Source: CAZWHE01 sp964633825 (GTDB lineage: Bacteria > Planctomycetota > B15-G4 > CAYZWU01). From it: a DNA stretch of 26,578 bases. The position numbers and the translations under genes are program-made. Positions 8,032-14,722 of this stretch are shown one piece after another; position 1 is the first letter of the stretch, and each line of letters begins with the position of its first letter. The stretch lies in the NCBI GenBank assembly GCA_964633825.1, contig CAZWHE010000040.1:1-26578 (forward strand), written 5' to 3'. The notes beneath the pieces are model-generated. The model saw only the letters and a program-made list of their open reading frames with translations, was not told where the DNA came from and ran no database searches.

Positions 8032-8132
8032 ATTGTGTCCCCCTGTGGTGAATGGTAAGTTCAGGGCGATTGAAATCGTATCATTTTCTTCAGGCTCCGT
8101 TCACTCTTCCCCCGGAAAACCCGGAACCTGAT

Positions 8133-8837
8133 ATGGCTCCAGACAGCTTGCGCACATCCGCCATCATCCTTGCCGCCGGAAGCGGTTCGAGAATGGGCCG
8201 AGATCTCAACAAGATTTTTCTCGACCTCGGCGGAATCACCATTCTCGAACACTCGCTCCGCCTGTTCAAGCGACTCGCCCATGAAATCGTGCTCGTTGTA
8301 GCTGCTGCGGACAGACACCTCTTCGAAGGACGGTTCAAGAAGATCCTGGAAGAGTCCCCCGAGACACGGCTGGTCGACGGAGGGGCGCGCAGGGCCGACT
8401 CATCCCGTGCCGGCATCGAAGCGTGCGACCCGGGCTCGGAACTGATCCTCATTCACGACGCCGCCCGTCCTTTCCCGCCCCTTCAGTCGATCGAAGCGGC
8501 GCTTGAATGCGCCGCCGCCGCAGGCGCCGCGATCCTGGCCGTCCCCGTGGGCGACACTCTCAAGAAAGCGCCCGACGGTAAAAAGATCGAGGCCACCCTC
8601 TCCCGCGACGGCCTCTACAGGGCCCAGACGCCCCAGGTTTTTCAGCGCAAAATACTGGTCGATGCTCTGGAAAAATGCGGGGGAAGCGATTTCACCGATG
8701 ACGCCGCCATGCTCGAAGCCGCCGGGCATCCCGTTGCCCTCGTCCATGGCCACGAGCATAACATCAAGATCACGACGGACCAGGACCTGATCCTGGCCCG
8801 GGCGATCCTGCAGAAATCGAGAGGGGACAAACGATGA
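8133..8837 (+). CDS. ispD: 2-C-methyl-D-erythritol 4-phosphate cytidylyltransferase IspD
   Basis: 234 residues from ATG 8133. The frame is open further upstream to 8054, but the extra 27 residues are not conserved and the family begins just before SAIILAAG. Recognisable blocks are ILAAGSGSRMG (CTP loop), GGARRADSSRAG, LIHDAARPF, YRAQTPQVF and FTDDAAMLEAAG. The enzyme couples MEP with CTP to give CDP-methylerythritol in the non-mevalonate isoprenoid pathway, in the cytoplasm. The usual Pro-Lys after the CTP loop is Asn-Lys here (DLNKIF), a modest deviation. Its TGA overlaps the ATG of ispF by four bases, so the two are one operon. ruvC is divergent, 101 bp away. Confidence 0.95.
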   Translation: MAPDSLRTSAIILAAGSGSRMGRDLNKIFLDLGGITILEHSLRLFKRLAHEIVLVVAAADRHLFEGRFKKILEESPETRLVDGGARRADSSRAGIEACDPGSELILIHDAARPFPPLQSIEAALECAAAAGAAILAVPVGDTLKKAPDGKKIEATLSRDGLYRAQTPQVFQRKILVDALEKCGGSDFTDDAAMLEAAGHPVALVHGHEHNIKITTDQDLILARAILQKSRGDKR

Positions 8838-9319
8838 AGCACCTGCTTGGGTTGAGAGTCGGAATCGGTTTCGATTTTCACAGATTTTCCGATTCGGGGA
8901 CGATCATTCTCGGCGGCCACTTCATACACGGCTGCCCCGCACTCATCGGACACAGCGACGCCGATGTGCTGACCCACGCTGTCATGGACGCCGTGCTGGG
9001 AGCGGCCGGTGAGGTCGACATCGGAACCCTCTACCCCGACACGGACGAAGCCTTCAGGGACGCCAGGAGCACCGATCTCGCCAAGAACGTAATCGGCATG
9101 GCCAAGGAACGCGGCTTCGCCCTGATCAACATCGACGCGGTCCTGGTTTGCGACCGCCCCGTCGTCTCGGCGGCCAGGCCGATGATCCGGTCCAGCCTGG
9201 CCAAGGCGTTCGAAGTCGAAACATCGTGCGTCAACGTGAAGGGAAAAACACGGGAAGGGGGCGAAAGCCGGGGAGACGGCGTCGAAGCGATGGCCGTGGT
9301 GCTTCTCGGAAAAGATTGA
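8834..9319 (+). CDS. ispF: 2-C-methyl-D-erythritol 2,4-cyclodiphosphate synthase IspF
   Basis: 161 residues, typical length. Family blocks are RVGIGFDFHRF (metal ligands D14 and H16), GHSDADVLTHAVMDAVLGAA (H48 the third zinc ligand), DIGTLYPDTD and VNVKGKTRE near the C-terminus. It converts the CDP-ME 2-phosphate made by IspE into MEcPP with loss of CMP and works as a trimer. The C-terminal nucleotide loop is about two residues shorter than in E. coli and reads KTRE where TTTE is common, a small variation. It overlaps ispD by 4 bp (ATGA). ispE is not in this window. The stop lies 13 bp from the end of the convergent glycosyltransferase gene. Confidence 0.96.
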   Translation: MKHLLGLRVGIGFDFHRFSDSGTIILGGHFIHGCPALIGHSDADVLTHAVMDAVLGAAGEVDIGTLYPDTDEAFRDARSTDLAKNVIGMAKERGFALINIDAVLVCDRPVVSAARPMIRSSLAKAFEVETSCVNVKGKTREGGESRGDGVEAMAVVLLGKD

Positions 9320-9332
9320 CCCGCGCCAAGAG

Positions 9333-10484
9333 TCAAGAGGCCGTCCTTCTCTCGAACAGCCCCTGATAGAATTCTCCCACACGCTCGGCCTGCACCTCGA
9401 TCGAGTATTCGGCCAGAGTTTTCTCCCGGGCGCGCTCCCCCATGGCGGCCGTCTCACTCCTCTCCTTTGCCGCATGCGCCATGGCGCTGAAGAGGCGCTC
9501 CTCGTCCTCTTCGACGAGAAAGCCCGTCTTCCCCCCATCGATGATCTCGTCGAGCGGCGGCCTTTGAAAAGCGATTACGGGAAGGGCCATGGCCATCTTC
9601 TCGCGCACGGCCCGGCACGAACCATCGCTTCCGGGAACGAGAAAGAGACCGCAGTCCATGGCGGCCAGGGCCTCGACAAAGGAGCGGCCCGCAAGGTAGC
9701 CGGGAAAGACGACGCGGTCTCCGAGCCCCATCTCGGCCGCCGGGAGCCTGGCCACCTCCTCCTGGTGCGTGCCGCGCCCCACGATGACGAGCCTGACACG
9801 ACGATCGTGCTCCAGCGTTCTCTTGAACGCCCGGAGGAGGAGGCCGAACTTCCGGTGTCGCTGCATGCGCGCCACGATTCCGAAAACGAATTCCTCCGCA
9901 CCGAACCCGAGCGCCCGACGGGCAGCGTTACGGTCCATTGTGGATGGATCGAACCGCGCCGTGTCCACGCCGGTGGGGATCACCGTCACCTTTTCCGGAG
10001 AGAGGAGACCCCGATCGCGGACACGGTCCCGAGCATGCCTCGAGATCACGATGACGCCGTCCGTTGATCGGGAAAAGAGGCGCCGATCCCGATAAGTTCG
10101 GGCCGGGTCGTCCCATTCATAGGAGGAACGGACGAGAAGGGGCTTCGGCCGGACGGCCCGGACGGCGGCGGACGCGATCAGGTGGTCGTTGGTCAGGTGC
10201 GCGTGAACGATGTCAAAAGATTTCTCCTTCAATACTTTTTTCAGCTTCATCACGTCGAGCAGATTATGGAGAGGGTGGAAATGCTTGTTCAGCCGGAACC
10301 CTCCCAGATGCGCGACCCCTCTTTCGAGAGCGTGCTCGCCGACCACGGTGGTCTCCGCAGGAAAGGGATGCCCGCTCGACACGAAAGCCGTTTCGTGCTT
10401 CCCGCCGAGGACATGGCAGAGGTTGAGCGCCGGCTCGGCGGGACCGGTCCATTTCCAGTTGCTGAACAGGTGAAGTATTTTCAT
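9333..10484 (-). CDS. Glycosyltransferase family 4
   Basis: 383 residues from ATG 10484; an in-frame ATG at 10511 adds nine residues before the conserved MKILHLFSNW start, so I prefer 10484. The N-terminal half has the GT-B opening (MKILHLF..WTGPAEPALNL) and FDIVHAHLTNDH. The C-terminal half has VIPTGVDTARFDP, GIVARMQRHRKFGLLLRAF, VVFPGYL, and the donor-sugar segment MALPVIAF..LDEIIDGGKTGFLVEED. These enzymes transfer a sugar from a nucleotide donor, commonly onto surface polysaccharide or lipopolysaccharide core. No membrane helix is present. No clear ribosome site precedes either start. It is divergent from another GT4 gene 55 bp away, suggesting joint work on one glycan. Confidence 0.9.
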   Translation of the reverse strand: MKILHLFSNWKWTGPAEPALNLCHVLGGKHETAFVSSGHPFPAETTVVGEHALERGVAHLGGFRLNKHFHPLHNLLDVMKLKKVLKEKSFDIVHAHLTNDHLIASAAVRAVRPKPLLVRSSYEWDDPARTYRDRRLFSRSTDGVIVISRHARDRVRDRGLLSPEKVTVIPTGVDTARFDPSTMDRNAARRALGFGAEEFVFGIVARMQRHRKFGLLLRAFKRTLEHDRRVRLVIVGRGTHQEEVARLPAAEMGLGDRVVFPGYLAGRSFVEALAAMDCGLFLVPGSDGSCRAVREKMAMALPVIAFQRPPLDEIIDGGKTGFLVEEDEERLFSAMAHAAKERSETAAMGERAREKTLAEYSIEVQAERVGEFYQGLFERRTAS

Positions 10485-10502
10485 GGCCGCAAGATAATAT
10501 TC

Positions 10503-10518
10503 GTGACCCATTGCTCAC
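10503..10518. promoter_or_regulatory. GTGA-N8-TCAC dyad between divergent glycosyltransferases
   Basis: The short dyad lies between the divergent GT4 starts and next to a -10-like element for each direction (TGCTAAAAT at 10521-10529 on plus; TATTAT, complement of 10494-10499, on minus). It could let one regulator control both genes. The arms are only four bases, so chance is a real alternative. Confidence 0.3.
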
Positions 10519-10520
10519 AA

Positions 10521-10529
10521 TGCTAAAAT
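10521..10529 (+). promoter_or_regulatory. Extended -10 element of the plus-strand GT4 gene
   Basis: TGCTAAAAT is identical to the -10 region of the tRNA-Gly promoter at 11740-11748 and matches an extended -10 (TGnTAnnnT). It ends 10 bases before the ATG at 10540 and no ribosome site lies between, so the mRNA may be leaderless or nearly so. No good -35 is visible. Confidence 0.45.
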
Positions 10530-10539
10530 CCCGGCCGCC

Positions 10540-11646
10540 ATGAATATCCTCCACATCAATACGGAGAAAACCTGGCGCGGAGGTGAGCAGCAGACCCTCT
10601 ATCTCGCCGAGGGCCTGGCGCAAAAGGGCATCGTTTCCGAGATCGCCTGCCAGCCCGGAAAAGAGCTCGAAAAGAGGGCGCGCGCCAAGGGGCTCGCCGT
10701 CCACCCCGTGCCGATGAAGGGGGAATGGGACCTGGCCGCCGTCTTCCGCCTCCGGTCGATCATCCGGAAGAGATCGATCGACATCGTGCACATGCACACC
10801 TCCCACGGCCACACTCTCGGCGTCGCGGCGGCCCGCCTCGCCGGAGGGGCCAAAACCGTGGTGGCGCGTCGCGTCGACTTCAGCATCTACCGCCATCCCT
10901 TTTCGCTGAGCGGCCTCAAATACAAGCACGGCGTGGACAGGTACGTGGCCGTCTCCCGCGCGATCAAGGACGTTCTCGCCAGGGACGGGATCGATCCCCA
11001 CAGGATCGAGGTCGTTCACAGCGGAATCGACCCTTCCCGTTTCGAGGGCGCCGACGGATCGGCTCTTCGCAATGAGCTCGGCGTTCCCGGCCAGGCGCCC
11101 GTCATCGGAACGGTGGCCCACTTCGCGTGGCACAAAGGGCTCGAAATCCTCGTCGACGCCGTCCCCATCGTCACACGCGAGGCGCCCGAAGCCGTCATCG
11201 TCATCGTTGGCGAGGGGAGCATGGAAAAAGAAATCAAAGAACGCGCCGCGAAATCGGGCGCCGCAAAGAACATCATCTTCACCGGTTTCCGTAAAGACAT
11301 TCCCCAATGCCTCGCTTTTTTCGACGTCTTTGTCATGCCGTCCCACATGGAAGGGCTCTGCACCTCCATTCTCGACGCCCTTGTTTCCCGAAAACCGGTT
11401 GCGGCCTCAAAGGTGGGCGGCATTCCCGAGATCATCGAAGACAACGAGACGGGACTCCTCGTTCCTCCGGGCGATCCCGCGGCCCTGGCCGAATCCCTCG
11501 TTCGTCTCGTCAAGGACCGCGACCTAGCCGCCCGCCTCGCCGGCAACGGCCGGAGGAAGGTCATGGAAGAGTTCACCATCGACGCCATGGTGAAGGGCAA
11601 CATGGCGGTCTACGAGCGCCTGCTGGCCGAGAACGAAAAACCGTGA
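10540..11646 (+). CDS. Glycosyltransferase family 4
   Basis: 368 residues. The N-terminus MNILHINTEKTWRGGEQQTLYLAEGL is the acceptor half of a GT-B enzyme, followed by DIVHMHTSHGHTLG. The donor half shows VVHSGIDPSRFEG, IGTVAHFAWHKGLEILVDA, IIFTGFRKDI, and the family signature MPSHMEGLCTSILDAL..VGGIPEIIEDNETGLLVPPGD. The protein is soluble and probably membrane-associated by charge; it likely adds a sugar during surface glycan or lipopolysaccharide-core assembly. There is no Shine-Dalgarno before the ATG, but an extended -10 lies just upstream. It pairs divergently with the other GT4 gene. The acceptor cannot be deduced. Confidence 0.92.
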   Translation: MNILHINTEKTWRGGEQQTLYLAEGLAQKGIVSEIACQPGKELEKRARAKGLAVHPVPMKGEWDLAAVFRLRSIIRKRSIDIVHMHTSHGHTLGVAAARLAGGAKTVVARRVDFSIYRHPFSLSGLKYKHGVDRYVAVSRAIKDVLARDGIDPHRIEVVHSGIDPSRFEGADGSALRNELGVPGQAPVIGTVAHFAWHKGLEILVDAVPIVTREAPEAVIVIVGEGSMEKEIKERAAKSGAAKNIIFTGFRKDIPQCLAFFDVFVMPSHMEGLCTSILDALVSRKPVAASKVGGIPEIIEDNETGLLVPPGDPAALAESLVRLVKDRDLAARLAGNGRRKVMEEFTIDAMVKGNMAVYERLLAENEKP

Positions 11647-11718
11647 CGAACCGCACGACGAGACGTTGGTTCATCGAGATGACTCCCGTCCCGGGATTGG
11701 CTCAATCCCCTTACCCCC

Positions 11719-11748
11719 TTGCAATCCCGTGCTGGGCGGTGCTAAAAT
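11719..11748 (+). promoter_or_regulatory. Promoter of tRNA-Gly
   Basis: TTGCAA (11719-11724) and TAAAAT (11743-11748) are 18 bp apart, with a TG extended -10. Transcription would begin around 11755, seven bases before the mature tRNA. Confidence 0.7.
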
Positions 11749-11761
11749 GCCCTCCTCGAAA

Positions 11762-11837
11762 GCGGGCATAACTCAGCTGGTAGAGTGTCAGCTTCCCAAG
11801 CTGAATGTCGTGGGTTCGAGTCCCATTGCCCGCTCCA
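11762..11837 (+). tRNA. tRNA-Gly (anticodon CCC)
   Basis: The 76-nt cloverleaf is complete. The acceptor is GCGGGCA with TGCCCGC. The D arm is ACTC/GAGT, and the anticodon stem TCAGC/GCTGA holds the loop TTCCCAA, giving anticodon CCC, which reads GGG. The T arm is GTGGG/CCCAT with loop TTCGAGT. The discriminator base is T, as usual for glycine, and the CCA end is encoded. It has its own promoter and a strong terminator, so it is transcribed alone. Confidence 0.97.
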
Positions 11838-11845
11838 GAACGACG

Positions 11846-11877
11846 AAAACCGGCAGATCCGCTCTGCCGGTTTTTTT
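11846..11877 (+). terminator. Rho-independent terminator after tRNA-Gly
   Basis: An 8-bp stem CCGGCAGA/TCTGCCGG (11850-11857 with 11863-11870), flanked by AAAA and TTTT, has a 5-nt loop and is followed by seven T at 11871-11877. It begins nine bases after the tRNA CCA end. Confidence 0.95.
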
Positions 11878-11932
11878 ATCCGCCCGCTCTTTCCGGCTTC
11901 AATTCCTTCTGCTTGAAAAGGTTACCTAAAAT

Positions 11933-11949
11933 TGTGCCGATTCCGCACA
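11933..11949. promoter_or_regulatory. Dyad TGTGC-N7-GCACA, possible enhancer site
   Basis: A 17-bp dyad lies about 145 bp upstream of the -24/-12 promoter of sppA. Sigma-54 promoters need an activator bound at such a distance, usually to a dyad. This is position-based inference; the activator is not in the window. Confidence 0.35.
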
Positions 11950-12083
11950 TCTTCGAGCGTAAAAGCCCGAGCGAACTCTCTTCCAGCGGGCCAATCCATT
12001 CAAACAACCAGTATCAATATAACCATCTCTTTGATTCTCAAGAGATTAGGACGTAAAAACCGATTCCGTTCAGGCATTTCATT

Positions 12084-12100
12084 TTGGCACTTTAGTTGCA
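12084..12100 (+). promoter_or_regulatory. Sigma-54 (RpoN) -24/-12 promoter of sppA
   Basis: TTGGCAC (12084-12090), five bases, then TTGCA (12096-12100) fits the RpoN consensus YTGGCAC-N5-TTGCW, with the invariant GG and GC at the required spacing. Transcription would start near 12110, giving a leader of about 60 nt that ends in AAGGAG six bases before the ATG at 12173. Confidence 0.65.
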
Positions 12101-12172
12101 ATCAATAGTTCCCGTACACTTTTAAGTTAATGACAATTCGATAATCGATCGTGGAATAAAAAGGAGAACTCT

Positions 12173-14059
12173 ATGTATTCGAAAAAGGAAAACTCTTTCC
12201 GGAATTTATCGGGGATGATCGTGATTCTTCCCATCGTTCTTTTAATGATTATCACTGCCCCGGCCTATGGGGGAGATGATAAGGAAGAGGTCAAGCCGAT
12301 CAAACTGGCCCACGTCAACATCTCGGGATCTCTGCCCGACGTCCTTCAGCCAACCAATCCTTTCGGCACCCCCCCTCTCAACTTCAAGACGCTCCTCGAC
12401 GTGATCGACAAAGCCGCTGAAGACGACGAGATCCGGGGGCGCGTCCTGAGAGTCGACTCGCCGGCGATCAGTTTCGCAAAGCTGCGCGAGCTGAGGTACG
12501 CACTTTCGAAGTTCAAAGAGTCGGGGAAAAAGATTTATGCTTACTCGGAAGCCGCAACATTGAAAGAGATGATCCTACTTTCCATGTGCGACTTCCTGGC
12601 CATGCCCGAATCGGGCCTCGTCCTCATGCCCGGTTTCAATGTGGAGGTGATGTATTTCAAAGAGCTCTTCGAAAAGATCGGGTTCCGCATGATGGTCGGC
12701 CACATCGGGGACTACAAATCGGCTTACGAAAACTTTCACCGCGAATCGATGTCGGACGAATTCAGGGAAGTCCTCAACTGCCTCCTCGACGAGTTCTATA
12801 CATCGGCCATTTCCATGATCTCCGAAGGAAGAAAAATCCCGAAGGAATCGGTTTCTCTCGCCATCGACCAGGCGATTCTGACCGTCAAGGAAACGCACAG
12901 CCTCNNNNNNNNNNGGTTCCGGTAAGGACTTTGCGAGTCGGGTGAATTCGGCCTCGTCGACAAAGTCATGTATTGTGACGAGTTCAAAGCTTTTCTGAAA
13001 AAGAGCTTTGACGCCGATAAGATCAAAATCGTCATGAAATACGGCCGCAGGGACTCCGAGCTCGATACGTCCAATCCCCTTATTTTCTTCACCCAGCTCC
13101 TGTCGGTTCTGAGAAAGGCGAGCAAGGAAGCCACCGATAAACCGAAGATCGCCCTCATTTACGCCTCCGGCCCGATCCACAGCGGAAAGAGCACGACCGG
13201 ATTCTTCGATCAGAGCCCCAACATCGGTTCCGACACCCTGGCCAAAGCGATCAGGGAAGCGGCTGAAGACGACAAGGTCAAAGCCATTGTTCTGCGCGTC
13301 AACAGCCCCGGCGGATCGGGCCTCGCATCGGACGTGATCTGGAGAGCCGAGTGCGAAGCCAAGAAGAAGAAGCCCCTCATCGTCTCCATGGCGGACGTGG
13401 CCGGGTCGGGCGGTTACTACATCTCCATGGCCGCCGACGTGATCCTGGCCGAGCCCGGGACCATTACCGGTTCGATCGGCGTGGTTTCGGCCCTTCCGAA
13501 CCTGCACGGATCGATGGAGAAGCTGGGGATCAAGGTCGAGAGCCTCTCACGCGGCCGCAACGCCTCGCTCATGTCGGTCATGGGATCGCCCGAGAAGGTC
13601 AACCTCGACCTGATCACACGGTATATGGAAAAATTCTACTGGGAGTTCGTGGACAAAGTCGCGGCCGGAAGAGAGATGACGCGCGACGAGGTGCACAAGA
13701 TCGCCCAGGGACGCGTCTGGACCGGGCGTCAGGCAAAGGAAAACGGTCTGATCGACGGCCTCGGCAGCATCGAAGACGCCATCGAGGTGGCGCGCGTCAA
13801 GGCCGGATTCACCCACGATGACGAGTGGGAAATCGTGGAATCGCCCGAACCCCTCGATTTCTTCACATCACTTTCCGATGAAGGCGAAATACGGACGCTC
13901 GTTTCCTCGCTGGCCGGCATGAAAGGAGGACTCCTTTCCGATCTGGTCGAAACCATTCCCCAGCTGCGCCAAGCCGTTGATCACATGACCTCGTTCATCG
14001 AAATAGCCAAAAAGGAGCCCTGTTTCCTCATGATCCCCGTGGAGATCATCGTGAACTGA
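12173..14059 (+). CDS. sppA: Signal peptide peptidase SppA (protease IV, long form), interrupted by an assembly gap
   Basis: Long SppA has two tandem domains in one chain: the N-terminal domain gives the catalytic Lys and the C-terminal one the Ser. Both are here. K182 is in GDYKSA, and the Ser is in VAGSGGYYIS (codon 13406-13408). A hydrophobic segment at residues 13-30 (ILPIVLLMIITAPAYG) is a signal anchor, so the enzyme faces the periplasm, where it degrades cleaved signal peptides. Ten N at 12905-12914 and an in-frame TAA at 12923-12925 split the frame, yet both halves lie in the same phase. Joining ..ILTVKETHSL directly to GLVDKVMYCDE restores normal family spacing, so the break is probably an assembly artefact. 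Strong AAGGAG ribosome site; sigma-54 promoter upstream. The full product would be about 610 residues. Confidence 0.88.
12905..12914. other. Assembly gap (ten N)
   Basis: A run of ten N joins two contigs inside sppA. The 35 bases right after it (12915-12949) contain an in-frame stop and do not resemble SppA. From GGC at 12950 the family sequence resumes. Confidence 0.98.
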
Positions 14060-14098
14060 AAATGCCCGTCATCAAGGCATTGAATTGAGACACGAAGT

Positions 14099-14157
14099 CC
14101 TTGTTCTTGTGTGTTCCAAACCATCCGAACGCGCCGCTTCCAAACACAGGAACAAGG
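14099..14157. repeat. Long inverted repeat between sppA and the nuclease gene
   Basis: CCTTGTTC followed by TTGTGT (14099-14112) pairs with ACACAG then GAACAAGG (about 14144-14157), about 14 pairs with one G-T wobble, around a loop of some 30 nt. It lies in the 111-bp convergent space and may stop transcription from both sides. Neither strand has a T tract. A small AATGCC/GGCATT stem at 14061-14081 precedes it. Confidence 0.5.
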
Positions 14158-14170
14158 GCTTTGTGTTTAT

Positions 14171-14710
14171 CTATTTCTGCGGGCTCTTCCTCTGTTTCTT
14201 TCTCCATTTGTATGGAGGCTCGAACGCGGGCTCCGGCCCTTCCCGGGCGGCTTTCAGGATCTGCTCCGCCAATTCAGGATAACCGTTGTCCCCGTAAAAG
14301 CTCACCGTTTCATAGGCCAGACCGAGTCGGATCATTTTGACGGCAAGGAGCTCGCCGTCGAGAAAGACATGCGCCAGGGTCCGGCCGTACTTGTCCCGGC
14401 TGCAGGGAATGTACTCCACCGTCTGCGCCTCGTTGAAGAGTTTTTCCGCCATGGCCGAAGCCTCGCGGCCGAAGGGCTGGTCCTCGAAGAAACCGTGCTC
14501 CTCGTGCTTGATTTCAGGCGTGTCCATCCCGAGAACGCGGATCGCCGCGTCGCCGTACATGAACGAATCCCCGTCATCGGGGCTGATTTTCCCCTTCTCC
14601 ATGACGATGCGGTTCGCCGAACCGCCGGCTCCGTCGAAATCGGTGCAAGCGAATGGAAAGAGAAGAGCGAGCGAAATCAGACCCGTCAGAAGCACATTAT
14701 CGAATTTCAT
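14171..14710 (-). CDS. Exported thermonuclease-like (SNase) protein
   Basis: 179 residues. A hydrophobic N-terminal segment (about 6-20) ends at FAC22, which might be a lipobox although the -3 residue is Pro, so either secretion or lipidation is possible. The SNase domain spans about 35-160 and carries the staphylococcal nuclease active-site set: DGD at 46-48, IRVLGMDTPE with R58, D63 and E66, and DKYGR with R110. It would cut DNA or RNA with calcium outside the cytoplasm. The gene starts 12 bp after the stop of the AI-2E-type gene with AAGGG as ribosome site, so it is the last gene of the run. It ends in TAG, one of only two natural TAG stops here. The C-terminus is basic (KWRKKQRK). Confidence 0.9.
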   Translation of the reverse strand: MKFDNVLLTGLISLALLFPFACTDFDGAGGSANRIVMEKGKISPDDGDSFMYGDAAIRVLGMDTPEIKHEEHGFFEDQPFGREASAMAEKLFNEAQTVEYIPCSRDKYGRTLAHVFLDGELLAVKMIRLGLAYETVSFYGDNGYPELAEQILKAAREGPEPAFEPPYKWRKKQRKSPQK

Positions 14711-14722
14711 GGTATCCCTTCT

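Larger units (their letters stand above)
11838..12172. other. 335-bp intergenic region: terminator, dyad, sigma-54 promoter
   Basis: No gene was found here. From left to right it holds the tRNA terminator (11846-11877), an AT-rich stretch with the TGTGC-N7-GCACA dyad (11933-11949), the sigma-54 promoter (12084-12100), and the leader of sppA with AAGGAG at 12161-12166. It is markedly richer in A+T than the genes around it. Confidence 0.7.

Noticed and set aside
12575..13507. A 310-codon minus-strand frame through the N gap
   Set aside because: Antisense to sppA, whose catalytic Lys and Ser are clear on the other strand.
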